The notes below the pieces were generated by a model. That model searched no databases and was not told the origin of the DNA. It worked only from the letters and a program-made list of their open reading frames with translations. A stretch of DNA of 64,000 nt from Agreia sp. Leaf283 (GTDB lineage Bacteria; Actinomycetota; Actinomycetes; Actinomycetales; Microbacteriaceae), in NCBI RefSeq assembly GCF_001422485.1, contig NZ_LMNF01000001.1, positions 751,900 to 815,899 on the forward strand, given 5' to 3'. Below, one piece after another: positions 31,797 to 41,035 of this stretch. Position 1 is the first letter of the stretch. Every line of letters starts with the position of its first letter. Position numbers and translations under genes: made by a program.

Positions 31797-34276
31797 GCGG
31801 TGACCTCGACCGACTTCGAGCGGGCGAGCGCCGAGACACTGGTGCCCGCGTGCAGACGGAACACGCCGGGCTCGTAGTGCCAGCCCGGGGCGCCCTGCGC
31901 ATCCACGCCCCAGTCGGCGAAGGCGCGAGCCGACACCGGAATGGTGACCCACGCGCTCTCGCCCGGTTCGACGCGCACGGCGGCGAAGCCGACGAGCCAG
32001 CGCACCGGGCGGTCGATCGCCGAGCTCTCGCGTGAGGCGTAGAGCTGCACGACCTGCTTGCCGAGACGCGTTCCCGTGTTCGTGACGCGCACGGCGGCCG
32101 AGACGGTGCCGCCCTCGGCGATCGACGAGGTGTCGAGCGCGAGGTCGTCGACGGTCCAGGTGGTGTAACCGAGGCCGTGGCCGAATTCGTAGGCGGGCTC
32201 TGTGCCGGCCTTCAGCCAGGCCCGATACCCGATATGGATGCCCTCGTCATACGACACGACACCGTTCTGGGGCGTCACGTCGATCACGGGCACGTCGGAC
32301 TGCTCGATCGGCCAGGTCGTGGGCAGGCGGCCGCCCGGCTCGGCGAGCCCGAGCAGGATGTCGGCGACCGCGTCTCCGTACTCCTGTCCTCCGAACCAGC
32401 TGAGCAGAACGGCGGCGACCTCGTTGCGCCACGGCAGCAGCACGGGCGATCCCGAGTTGACCACCACGACGGTGCGCGGGTTGACCGCGGCGACGGCGCG
32501 CACGAGCTCGTCCTGCCGACCCGGAAGAGCCAGCGACTCGCGGTCGTAGCCCTCGGACTCGACGCGCGAGTTCGTTCCCACGACCACCACGGCGACGTCG
32601 GCCGAACGGGCCGCCTCGACGGCGTCGGCGATGAGCTGCTCGGGGTGCGAGCGATCCGGCTCGATGCCGATCGTGATGCTCAGCGCGCCGGCCAGCGGAC
32701 CGCCCTGCTCGATGTCGTATTCGATGGTGACATCGATCGGCTCGCCCTCGACGACGGGAACCGCGACCGAGCTCGAGGGCGGTGAGAGGAACGCCGCGCC
32801 GAGGTCGGTTCCGGCGGTGACCACCTTCTCCTCATGCAGCAGTTCGCCGTTCACGATCACTCGGCCGTTACCGGCGCCCGCAAAGCCGAGCAGGATCTCG
32901 CCTGTCGCATCCGGCGTGTAGCGGGTGCTGAACTCGAGCGACGAGGCCTGCGCGATCGGGGCGTCGCCGCCGAACCAGACGAGCGCCGAAGCGCGGCGCT
33001 CCTCGTCGAAGATCGAGGCACCGGATGCGTCGAGGAACCGCACGTGCGCGCCCGGTTCGCCGGTGGCCGGGTTGGTCATGCTCTCGAGCGGGAGCTCGGC
33101 GATGCCCTCCTGAACGACCGCGCCGACGGAGTAGCTGATCGCGACGTCGGGAAGGGCGCTGCGCAGTCCGTCGAGCGGCGTGACCACCTTGTCGGGAAGA
33201 ACCGTGGCGCTTCCGCCGCCCTGAGTGCGGGCGAAGCGGGCGTTGTGCCCGATCACGGCGACCGAGGTCAGCGATGCGGCGTTCCACGGCAGCTCGGAGT
33301 TCTCGTTGCGCACGAGAACGGCGCCCTCGACCTCGGCAGTGCGCGCGAAGGCGACACCGTCTTCGACCACGACCGGCTCGGGCACGGAGGCGTCGAATCC
33401 CTCGAGCGCTCCGACCCGGGCGGCCAGGGCCAGCAGTCGCAGCACCTTTCGGTCGACGGCCGACTCCTCGACCTCGCCGGCACGCACGGCGGCGACGAGG
33501 GCGTCGCCCCAGGGACCTGCCGGTCCGGGCATCACCAGGTCTTGGGAGAAGCGCGCACTGTTCACGTCGCGCACCGCGGTCCAGTCGCTGATGACCACGC
33601 CGTCGAAGCCCCACTCCGAGTTCAGCGGGGTCTCGAGCAGGTCGTTCTCGGTGACCGTGGCGCCGTTGACGGAGTTGTACGAACTCATGACGAGCCAGGC
33701 GTGCGCCTCGGTGATGGCCTTCTCGAAGGCGAGCAGGTAGAGCTCGCGCAGGGGGCGCTCGGCCACACGCACGTCGACGGTGAAACGGTCGGTCTCGAAG
33801 TCGTTGGCGATGTAGTGCTTGGGCGTCGCACCCACGCCGTTCTCCTGCATGCCCACGACGTAGGCGGCGGCCAGGTCGGCGGTGAGAACCGGGTCCTCGC
33901 TGAACGCTTCGAAGTGGCGGCCGCCGAGCGGGGAGCGGTGCAGGTTGATGGTCGGGCCGAGTACAACGTCGACACCCTTGCGACGCGCCTCCACGGCGGC
34001 GACGTTCCCGTAGCGGCGGGCGATGTCCGCATCCCATGACGAGCCGAGCGCGGTGGCCGAGGGCAGGTTGAGCGACGGGCTGCGCTCGTCCCACACCTCG
34101 CCGCGAACACCCGACGGCCCGTCGGAGACGAGCATGCGGCGCAGTCCGATCTTCTCGAGCGGCCACGTGGCCCAGAAGTCGTGCCCGGTGAGCACGAGCA
34201 CCTTCTCTTCGAGGGTCAGCTTCGACAGCAGTTCGAGCAGTCGCGGGTCGGCGGGGGCCTGGATGAGGTCGGTCAT
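31793..34276 (-). CDS. GH3 beta-glycosidase with PA14 domain
   Basis: An 827-residue GH3 enzyme: TIM barrel at the N-terminus (LTLEEKVLVLTG, SDGPSGVRG, GPTINLHRSPLGGRHFEAFSE, ATPKHYIANDFETDR) with the nucleophile Asp in GVVISDWTAVRDV (about 235). A PA14-like insert follows (EFSTRYTPDATGEILLGFAG), then the (alpha/beta)6 sandwich with VVVVGTNSRVESEGYDRESL carrying the acid/base, and a fibronectin-like C-terminus (YEFGHGLGYTTW onward). No signal peptide. The PA14 insert is typical of beta-glucosidases and xylosidases that act on plant oligosaccharides. It follows the smaller GH3 gene after 3 bp. Confidence 0.93.
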   Translation of the reverse strand: MTDLIQAPADPRLLELLSKLTLEEKVLVLTGHDFWATWPLEKIGLRRMLVSDGPSGVRGEVWDERSPSLNLPSATALGSSWDADIARRYGNVAAVEARRKGVDVVLGPTINLHRSPLGGRHFEAFSEDPVLTADLAAAYVVGMQENGVGATPKHYIANDFETDRFTVDVRVAERPLRELYLLAFEKAITEAHAWLVMSSYNSVNGATVTENDLLETPLNSEWGFDGVVISDWTAVRDVNSARFSQDLVMPGPAGPWGDALVAAVRAGEVEESAVDRKVLRLLALAARVGALEGFDASVPEPVVVEDGVAFARTAEVEGAVLVRNENSELPWNAASLTSVAVIGHNARFARTQGGGSATVLPDKVVTPLDGLRSALPDVAISYSVGAVVQEGIAELPLESMTNPATGEPGAHVRFLDASGASIFDEERRASALVWFGGDAPIAQASSLEFSTRYTPDATGEILLGFAGAGNGRVIVNGELLHEEKVVTAGTDLGAAFLSPPSSSVAVPVVEGEPIDVTIEYDIEQGGPLAGALSITIGIEPDRSHPEQLIADAVEAARSADVAVVVVGTNSRVESEGYDRESLALPGRQDELVRAVAAVNPRTVVVVNSGSPVLLPWRNEVAAVLLSWFGGQEYGDAVADILLGLAEPGGRLPTTWPIEQSDVPVIDVTPQNGVVSYDEGIHIGYRAWLKAGTEPAYEFGHGLGYTTWTVDDLALDTSSIAEGGTVSAAVRVTNTGTRLGKQVVQLYASRESSAIDRPVRWLVGFAAVRVEPGESAWVTIPVSARAFADWGVDAQGAPGWHYEPGVFRLHAGTSVSALARSKSVEVTA

Positions 34277-34279
34277 GAC

Positions 34280-36067
34280 TTATTTGCTTTCTGTTGAGCG
34301 TCGAGCGTGTGAGTAGCTGAGGCCGTGGCCGAAATCGAAGAGGGGGTCGGCGAAGCGGTGCGGCTGGTCGAGGTCGCCGGCGAGCACGTCGCTCATCGAG
34401 CGCGGCAGCTGGAACGGCAGGCGTCCCTCGGGCTCGGCCCTGCCGAAGAGCACGTCGAGAACGGCGCGGTCGCTCGATCCGAAGTCGCCGACCACCGCCG
34501 CGGCCTCGGCCGCGATCTCGGGGATGACTGCCGGGCGCTCGAGGTTCTGCACCACGACGGTGGGCCGCCCCGCGAGCGTTTCGCGGATGCGCGCCAGCTC
34601 GTCGGGAGCGAAGTCGAGCGGCCCCGAGTGGAAGTTGCTCTCGAAGATCGTGGTCTGCCGATGATCGTGCGGGGTCGAGAGGCGCAGGATCACCACGTCG
34701 GCGTCGCCGACCGAGCTCGCGACGTCGGCGTACGCGAACAGCACGGCGTCGTCGATGTCGGGCGCGAAGACGCGCAGCCCGTTGGCCAGCGGCAGGGTCG
34801 GATGCGCCGGGTCGCCGTTCGTGAGCAGCGTCAGCGAGCGGCGCTGGGCTTCGAGGCCCGAGGCCACGAGATCGGCCCGGCCCACGACATCCGCAGCCGT
34901 CGCCGGGTCGAGCGGCTCGGCGTCGAACAGGCCGAGTCGCAGCTTCTCGCGCAGGATGCGTCGCACCGATGAGTCGATGCGCTCCTCGCTGATGCGACCG
35001 TCGCGCACGAGCTGGGCCACGAGCGAGCTCTCGGAGTCGCCGCCGAACTGGTCGACGCCCGCCTCGAGCGCACGCTGGGTGCGGGCGGGCGGATCGAGCT
35101 GCTCGATGCCCCACGCACGCGCCACGAACATCTGCCCCATGATCTCGTGGTCGTTCAGTACGCCCCAGTCGGTCGAGATGATGCCCTCGAATTCGAGTCC
35201 CTCGCGCAGCATTCCGGTGATCACCTGGCGATTGAAGGCGAACGCCACCTCTTCGAGCTCGGTGCCCACGGGCATGCCGTAGTAGGCCATGACCTGGTTG
35301 GCTCCGGCCGCGAGCGCGGGCGGGAACGGCACGACGTGCTCGGCGAGGTGCCCGCCCGGGTAGACCTGCTCCCTGCCGTGGGCGAAGTGCGGGTCCTCCC
35401 CGTCTTTCTGGGGGCCTCCGCCCGGAAAGTGCTTGACCATCGTGGCCACGGAGTCGGGTCCGAGCTCGGGAGTCTGCACCGCCTTGATGAACGCCGAGGC
35501 GAGTTCGCTCGTGAGCTCGGGATCGCCGCCCCAGGTTCCGCTGATGCGCGACCAGCGCGGCTCGGTCGCGATGTCGATCTGGGGGCCGAGCAGAAGCCGG
35601 ATGCCCACGGCCCGGAACTCCTGCCGCACCGCGTCGCCGAAGCGGCGGGCGAGCTGGGGGTCGCGGGTCGCTGCGAGTCCGGTGGGCTCGGGCCAGGCCG
35701 AGAAGTGTCCGGCCGCGTGCGAGGCGCCGGCGCGCTCGGTCGCGGCGGAGCGCGGGTCGCTCGACACCGTCACGGGAACGCCCGATCCGGTCTGCCGGGC
35801 GAGCACCTGCAGCGCGTTGTACCAGCGCGCCTGCTCGGCGGGCGGCAGCACGTTGACCAGGTTCATGTGGGTCACGTGGTGCTTCACCACGAAGTCGTGC
35901 ACCGGGCCCGGAAGCAGCGGCTGCCCGTCTTCGGCGGGGATGGCGGAGGCATCGACGAAGGCCATGGCGTGGAACATCTGGCCGGCCTTCTCGTCGAGGG
36001 TCAGCGACGCGACGATCTCTGCCAGGCGGGCTTCTCCGGCCTCGTCGAGTTCGAGCGAGCGGGTCAT
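34280..36067 (-). CDS. GH3 beta-glycosidase, short form
   Basis: A 595-residue GH3 protein. The barrel includes ASLTLDEKAGQMFHAM, HVTHMNLVN, LLLGPQIDIATEPRWSRISG, VATMVKHFPGGGPQKDGEDPH, and the nucleophile Asp in GIISTDWGVLNDHEIM (about 300). A second alpha/beta domain follows with VILRLSTPHDHR and ends in FDFGHGLSYSH. It lacks the PA14 and long fibronectin parts of its neighbour, so the two GH3 enzymes probably split different linkages. ATG 36067 overlaps the GH42 stop (ATGA). No signal peptide is seen; it is cytosolic. Confidence 0.92.
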   Translation of the reverse strand: MTRSLELDEAGEARLAEIVASLTLDEKAGQMFHAMAFVDASAIPAEDGQPLLPGPVHDFVVKHHVTHMNLVNVLPPAEQARWYNALQVLARQTGSGVPVTVSSDPRSAATERAGASHAAGHFSAWPEPTGLAATRDPQLARRFGDAVRQEFRAVGIRLLLGPQIDIATEPRWSRISGTWGGDPELTSELASAFIKAVQTPELGPDSVATMVKHFPGGGPQKDGEDPHFAHGREQVYPGGHLAEHVVPFPPALAAGANQVMAYYGMPVGTELEEVAFAFNRQVITGMLREGLEFEGIISTDWGVLNDHEIMGQMFVARAWGIEQLDPPARTQRALEAGVDQFGGDSESSLVAQLVRDGRISEERIDSSVRRILREKLRLGLFDAEPLDPATAADVVGRADLVASGLEAQRRSLTLLTNGDPAHPTLPLANGLRVFAPDIDDAVLFAYADVASSVGDADVVILRLSTPHDHRQTTIFESNFHSGPLDFAPDELARIRETLAGRPTVVVQNLERPAVIPEIAAEAAAVVGDFGSSDRAVLDVLFGRAEPEGRLPFQLPRSMSDVLAGDLDQPHRFADPLFDFGHGLSYSHARRSTESK

Positions 36068-38238
36068 GGGGTCTCCTTGAGTGAGGGTGTTTCAGAAGGC
36101 GTCAAAGATTCGGTCGCGAGCACGCGCACGTCCCACGCGCCCAGTTCGAGAGCCGAGCCCGACGCGAGCACCGGGCCCGCGGCATCCAGCACATCGACGA
36201 GTTCGCGCGGAATCGCGACCGAGTGCTCGAGCCACGACCAGTTGTGCACGAAGAAGACGCGGCGCCCATCGGGCCCGGTCGAGCTCGTCACGGTGACGCT
36301 GGGCGGCAGTTCGCCCCACGCGGCCACGGGCTCGGCGACGAGCCACTCGGCGATCGAGTGAGCGAGCTGCTGGTTGGGCACGGTGCCGACCATCGTGATG
36401 CGACCCCGGCCATGGGCTCTGGTCGTCACGGCGGGCCAGCGGCCGAAATGCGGATGCACATACGACACGAGGTCGTCGGCCGTGGTGGGGGTGAGTCCGT
36501 CGATCCAGTCGGTCGCCGCCGAGCCGTCTCGCAGGGCGAGGCCGGCGATGCCGTCGGGTGCATCGGATGCCGCGGTCACCTCGAGCGGTTCGGTCAGGTT
36601 CGCGAGCTCGTCGTACCAGGCGCCCGCGGCGTCGTCGAGCCGCGCGGGCTTCTGCTCGAGGCGGGCACGGCCCTCTCGGTCGGAGTACGCGGAGCGCGGC
36701 CCGAGAACGAGGTGTCCGCCGGCCTCGGCATAGTCGCGCAGCCAGTCGAGCTCGGCGTCTGCCGCCGTGAAGAAGGCGGGCACGATGAGCACGGGAAGCT
36801 CGGCCGCGACCGCGGCGGCATCCCGGCCCGCGATCGGCTCGACGCCATCCGCGGCCCGTGTGGGGAAGAGCTGCTGCGGGCGTACGAGCCGGGTCTGCAG
36901 GCCCGCGTCGAACGCGCCCCGCACGAACGACGCCATGATCTTGCGGTACGCGTCGGCATCCATGTACTGGCCGGGCGCCGCAAACGGGGCCTGCGACGAC
37001 AGGGCGAACTTGCTGTCGGAGTCGTAGAGCACGGCGACGTCGACGTCGGGTGTGCCGTCGGAGATGAGCTCGCCCGCGCGGCCGAACTCGGCGCCGAGCA
37101 GGGCCAGCTCGCGATAGGTGCGACCGGGCTTCTGGCTGTGCGGCAGGATTCCGCCCCAGTAGGTCTCGGTGCCGAAGTGCAGCGTGTGCCAGTGCCAGTA
37201 CTCGATCATGTCGGCGCCGCGGGCCACGAGCGCCCAGGCGGCCTGGCGCCACTGGCCGTCGTAGGGCGAGAAGTTCATGGGCGAGTGCCCGATCGACGAC
37301 GCGTTCGTCTCGGTCACGAGAAAACGGGCCTGCTTCGACGAGTACATGAGGTCGGCGAGGTGGAAAAGCGCCCAGGTGCCCTTGACGATCCAGCCGGTCG
37401 AGCGCTCCTCGGTCGACGGATGCGCCAGCGACGACTCCATCTCGTAGTACGCATTGCCGCTGGCCACGTCGAGCTCGGCCGAGAGGTCGACGTCTTCGAC
37501 GCCCAGCTGATCGTACGAGATGCAAGTGGTCACGAAGTGCCTGGGGTCGGCGAGCTCGCGCACGATGCCTGCCTGCCAGCCGATGAAGTCGGTCACGAGC
37601 TGCGCCTGGAAGCGCCGCCACGCGAGGTCGTACTGCGGCTGGTAGTTGCCGTCGGGAACCCAGAGGTCGTCCCAGGTCGAGAGCCGATGCGACCAGTAGA
37701 CGAGGCCCCACTCGCGGTTCAGCGTCTCGACGTCTTTATAGCTGTGCCGCAACGAGTCCTTGAACGCCTCGAAGACGCCGTGGTTGTAGAGCAGGCGGAT
37801 GCCCGGCTCGTTGTCGACCTGGTAGCCGATGATCGCGGGGTGGTCGCGATAGCGCGTGACGATCTTGCGGATGATGCGCTCGGCATGGAACAGGAATGCC
37901 GGGTTGGTGAAGTCCATCTCCTGCCGGTTGCCCCAGCGATTCGGCACGCCGGTCGCCACGTCGGCCGCGACCTCCGGATGCTTGCGGGCCAGCCACATGG
38001 GCAGGGCGTACGTCGGCGTGCCGAGGATCACGCCGATGCAGCGGGCGTGGGCGCCGTCGAGCACGGGCTGCAGCCAGTCGAGGTCGAAGACGCCGTCCTC
38101 CGGCTCCCACGTCGACCAGACCGACTCGCCCACGCGGATGACCGTGAATCCGGCCTGCTGCATGAGGTCGAGGTCGTCGTCGAGCCGGGGGCTCGGCTGG
38201 TACTCGTGATAGTAAGCGGCTCCGAAACGGATGCTCAC
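36064..38238 (-). CDS. GH42 beta-galactosidase
   Basis: A 724-residue GH42 enzyme. The barrel begins with FGAAYYHEYQPSPRLDDDL, continues through GVILGTPTYALPMWLARKHPE, and has the acid/base Glu144 in QVDNEPG and the nucleophile Glu310 in FLVTETNAS. The trimerisation (A4-like) domain covers about residues 380-600 and a small beta domain ends the chain. It cleaves terminal beta-D-galactosides, often from galactan or arabinogalactan oligosaccharides, and is cytosolic. It overlaps the ABC ATPase gene upstream by 4 bp, so hydrolysis is coupled to import. Confidence 0.95.
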   Translation of the reverse strand: MSIRFGAAYYHEYQPSPRLDDDLDLMQQAGFTVIRVGESVWSTWEPEDGVFDLDWLQPVLDGAHARCIGVILGTPTYALPMWLARKHPEVAADVATGVPNRWGNRQEMDFTNPAFLFHAERIIRKIVTRYRDHPAIIGYQVDNEPGIRLLYNHGVFEAFKDSLRHSYKDVETLNREWGLVYWSHRLSTWDDLWVPDGNYQPQYDLAWRRFQAQLVTDFIGWQAGIVRELADPRHFVTTCISYDQLGVEDVDLSAELDVASGNAYYEMESSLAHPSTEERSTGWIVKGTWALFHLADLMYSSKQARFLVTETNASSIGHSPMNFSPYDGQWRQAAWALVARGADMIEYWHWHTLHFGTETYWGGILPHSQKPGRTYRELALLGAEFGRAGELISDGTPDVDVAVLYDSDSKFALSSQAPFAAPGQYMDADAYRKIMASFVRGAFDAGLQTRLVRPQQLFPTRAADGVEPIAGRDAAAVAAELPVLIVPAFFTAADAELDWLRDYAEAGGHLVLGPRSAYSDREGRARLEQKPARLDDAAGAWYDELANLTEPLEVTAASDAPDGIAGLALRDGSAATDWIDGLTPTTADDLVSYVHPHFGRWPAVTTRAHGRGRITMVGTVPNQQLAHSIAEWLVAEPVAAWGELPPSVTVTSSTGPDGRRVFFVHNWSWLEHSVAIPRELVDVLDAAGPVLASGSALELGAWDVRVLATESLTPSETPSLKETP

Positions 38239-39095
38239 AGAGCTGCCGCCTGCTGGCCCTGCTGGCTCTGTTCTGTCAGAAGGCGCTCGCGCTCGGCACG
38301 ACGCTGCTCCTGGCGCACGGGGTCGGGCACCGGAGCGGCGAGGAACAGTCGCTGCGTGTACGGGTGATTCGGGCGCGCGGTGACCTGGTCGCCGTCACCC
38401 CACTCCACGATCTCTCCGTGGTACATCACGGCGACGCGGTGGCTGAGGTTGCGCACCACCGCGAGGTCGTGGGAGACGAAGAGGTAGGCCACACCGGTGC
38501 GCTCCTGGATCTCCTTGAAGAGGTCCATGACCCGGGCCTGCGTCGACAGGTCGAGCGCCGACACCGGCTCGTCGCACACGATCAGTCGCGGCTCGAGGGC
38601 GAGGGCTCGGGCGATCGCGATGCGCTGGCGCTGGCCACCGGAGAACTCCCGGGGCAGGCGGTCGGCGGCCGACTGCGGCAGGCCGACCTGGTCGAGCAGC
38701 GACAGAACCCGCCGCGACGCCTCCTTTGCGGGGATGTTCTTGATCGTCAGGGGCTCCACCAGGATCTGCTCGATCGTGAGAGACGGATTGAGCGAGGTGT
38801 AGGGGTCTTGGAAGACCACCTGGATCTCGCTCGACAGTGCGCGACGCTCGCGACGACCGAGGTGGGCGATGTCGGCGCCCTTGTAGAGGATGGAGCCGCC
38901 CGTGACCGGAGCGAGTCCCAGCACGGCGCGACCGAGTGTGGTCTTGCCCGATCCCGACTCGCCGACGAGACCGACGGTCTCGCCGGGTCGGATGTCGAGC
39001 GAGACCCCCTTGAGGGCCTTAAAGGGCGCCTTGCGGAATCCCTTGATGGGGTATTCGACCACGACGTCTTTGACGTCGAGCAGCAGCTCGCTCAT
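38235..39095 (-). CDS. dppF: Opp/Dpp-type ABC transporter ATP-binding protein (second ATPase)
   Basis: A 286-residue OppF/DppF-like ATPase. Walker A GESGSGKTT (about 46), Q-loop VVFQDPYTSLNP, signature FSGGQRQRIAIARAL, Walker B LIVCDEPVSALD and switch HDLAVV, then the oligopeptide-type C-terminal NHPYTQRLFLAAPVPDP. It couples ATP hydrolysis to the permeases encoded upstream. The gene overlaps the fused permease-ATPase gene (ATGA) and the GH42 gene. Position in a glycosidase operon points to an oligosaccharide substrate, as known for several family-5 binding-protein systems. Confidence 0.93.
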   Translation of the reverse strand: MSELLLDVKDVVVEYPIKGFRKAPFKALKGVSLDIRPGETVGLVGESGSGKTTLGRAVLGLAPVTGGSILYKGADIAHLGRRERRALSSEIQVVFQDPYTSLNPSLTIEQILVEPLTIKNIPAKEASRRVLSLLDQVGLPQSAADRLPREFSGGQRQRIAIARALALEPRLIVCDEPVSALDLSTQARVMDLFKEIQERTGVAYLFVSHDLAVVRNLSHRVAVMYHGEIVEWGDGDQVTARPNHPYTQRLFLAAPVPDPVRQEQRRAERERLLTEQSQQGQQAAAL

Positions 39096-41035
39096 CGCAG
39101 GCCTTCCTTCTCAGTCTGTGCGGCGACGAGCTCGCCGCGGGGCTCGCCCTCCTCGAGGATCGCCGCGAAGAGCGCTTTCGTGTATTCGTGCTGGGGTGCC
39201 GCGAAGATCGACCGCACCGGCCCGGTCTCGACGATGCGACCGGCGCGCATGACAGAGACCCTGTCGCACAGGTCGGCGACGACGCCGAAGTTGTGGGTCA
39301 CCAGGATCACACCCATGTTCAGCTCCGCCTGCAGCTCGCGCAGCAGACTCAGAACCTCGGCCTGCACCGTCACGTCGAGGGCGGTCGTCGGCTCGTCGGC
39401 GATGAGCAGATCGGGGTCGCACGAGATGGCGCCCGCGATCAGCACCCGCTGGGCCATGCCGCCAGAGACCTCGTGCGGATAGGCGTCGAAGGTGCGCTGG
39501 GGGTTCGGGATGCCGACCCGCTCGAGCAGTCCGAGGGCACGCTTGGTCGCCTCCGCCTTGCCGAGCCCGAGTACAACGCGCATCGGTTCGACGAGCTGCG
39601 AACCGATCGTGAACGATGCGTCGAGGTTCGACATGGGCTCCTGCGGAATGTACGCGATCTTCGCGCCGCGGAGCTTGGTCATCTCGTTCTCGGTGGCGTG
39701 GGCCAGGTCCTTTCCCTCGAACGAGATCGACCCGTCGATGACACGACCTCCGTCGGGCAGAAGGCGGAGCACACTCCACGCGGTCTGGGTCTTGCCCGAG
39801 CCCGACTCGCCGATGAGTCCGTGCACCTCGCCGCGGCGCACCCGCAGCGACACGTCGTTGACCACGACCTTGATCGACCCGTCGGGCTGGTCGTAGCCGA
39901 CGGCGAGATTCCTGACCGAGAGCAGCTCTTCGCCGAACGGGTTGCCGGTCGACGACCGGCCTCCGTCTTCGGGGTCGGGATGCACGACCACGGGGTGCAC
40001 GATCTCTCGCGGCTCCGAGGCGGTCGGCTGCTCGAGGGCCAGGCGGCGCTCCTCCTCGGAGATCGTGGCCATGCCGACGGTGGAGAGGTGGGCGGCCTTG
40101 ACGATGGGGGCCTCGGTGTCGCGGTTGCGGTTCTTGCGGCGCTTGACCGGACCGGCGGTTCGCTCGAGCTCGTCGCGCATGACGTTGGCGAGCAGCGTCA
40201 GCGCGATGCAGGTGAGGGCGATCGCCGATGCCGGCCAGATCATCAGATCGGGGTTGGTGTAGATCTTGGCGAACGCGTCGTTCAGCATCGATCCCCAGCT
40301 GGGCACGGTCGTGTCGCCGAGGCCGAGGAAGTCGAGTCCGGCCTGGATCGCGATCGCGATTCCCGTGATCATGGCGGCCTGGATGATGACGGGGGCGCGC
40401 ACGACCGTGAGGATGTGGCGGGCGATGATCCGGGCATCCGAGAGACCGGCGACCCGCGCCGCGTCGACGTAGAGCTCGTTGCGCACGGCCGAGACCGAGG
40501 CGTAGACCAGCCGGAAGAACGCGGGCGACAGCAGCACGCCGAAGATCGCCATCGACAGCCACATCGACGGGCCGAGCACGGCCCGGGCCGCGAGCAGCAC
40601 GACGATGCCGGGGAGCGCCATGAGGAGGCCCGCGAACCACGACGAGACGGAGTCGAACCACTTGCCGAAGTAGCCGGCGATCAACCCGCTGACCACACCG
40701 ATGACCGCGGCGACCGCGAGGGCCAACAGGGCGCCGGCGAGCGAGAACCGTGTGGCGAAGAGAAGCCTCGAGAGAACGTCGCGTCCGGCCGAGTCGGCGC
40801 CGAGCGGGTGCTCGCCTCCAGGAGGAGCGAGAACCTCCTGCAGCGAGGCGGTGTTCGGGTCGGCCGGAGCGAGCAGCGGGGCGAAGATCGCGGAGAGCAC
40901 GAGCAGCCCGAGGAAGATGAGCGCGATGAGGCCCACGGGGTTCTTGACCAGCTTGCGGAAGAGGGAGACTCGAGCGGCGCGTTCTTCGAGCGCGGGAGTC
41001 AGCTGCGGATCGGGCAGGGGCATGGAGGAGGTCAC
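39092..41035 (-). CDS. Fused ABC permease and ATPase (DppC-DppD in one chain)
   Basis: A 647-residue polypeptide joining two subunits that are usually separate. Residues 1-295 are a DppC/OppC permease: N-terminal KLVKNPVGLIALIFLG, HPLGADSAGRDVLSRLL, and the EAA-like loop VDAARVAGLSDARIIARHIL. About 65 linker residues (KRRKNRNRDTEAPIV, then EEERRLALEQPTASEPREI) lead to a DppD-type ATPase with Walker A GESGSGKTQ (about 409), IPQEPMSNLDASF, VSGGMAQRVLIAGAI, Walker B LLIADEPTTALD and THNFGVV. No stop or frameshift interrupts the frame. GTG 41035 overlaps the DppB stop. Such fusions fix one permease to one ATPase at 1:1. Confidence 0.92.
   Translation of the reverse strand: MTSSMPLPDPQLTPALEERAARVSLFRKLVKNPVGLIALIFLGLLVLSAIFAPLLAPADPNTASLQEVLAPPGGEHPLGADSAGRDVLSRLLFATRFSLAGALLALAVAAVIGVVSGLIAGYFGKWFDSVSSWFAGLLMALPGIVVLLAARAVLGPSMWLSMAIFGVLLSPAFFRLVYASVSAVRNELYVDAARVAGLSDARIIARHILTVVRAPVIIQAAMITGIAIAIQAGLDFLGLGDTTVPSWGSMLNDAFAKIYTNPDLMIWPASAIALTCIALTLLANVMRDELERTAGPVKRRKNRNRDTEAPIVKAAHLSTVGMATISEEERRLALEQPTASEPREIVHPVVVHPDPEDGGRSSTGNPFGEELLSVRNLAVGYDQPDGSIKVVVNDVSLRVRRGEVHGLIGESGSGKTQTAWSVLRLLPDGGRVIDGSISFEGKDLAHATENEMTKLRGAKIAYIPQEPMSNLDASFTIGSQLVEPMRVVLGLGKAEATKRALGLLERVGIPNPQRTFDAYPHEVSGGMAQRVLIAGAISCDPDLLIADEPTTALDVTVQAEVLSLLRELQAELNMGVILVTHNFGVVADLCDRVSVMRAGRIVETGPVRSIFAAPQHEYTKALFAAILEEGEPRGELVAAQTEKEGLR

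Noticed and set aside
31530-31952. 5' extension of the GH43 reading frame to 31952
   Set aside because: The extra residues are Arg/Gly-rich and antisense-like, and the GTG at 31796 gives a GTGA overlap with the GH3 stop like the other junctions of this operon.
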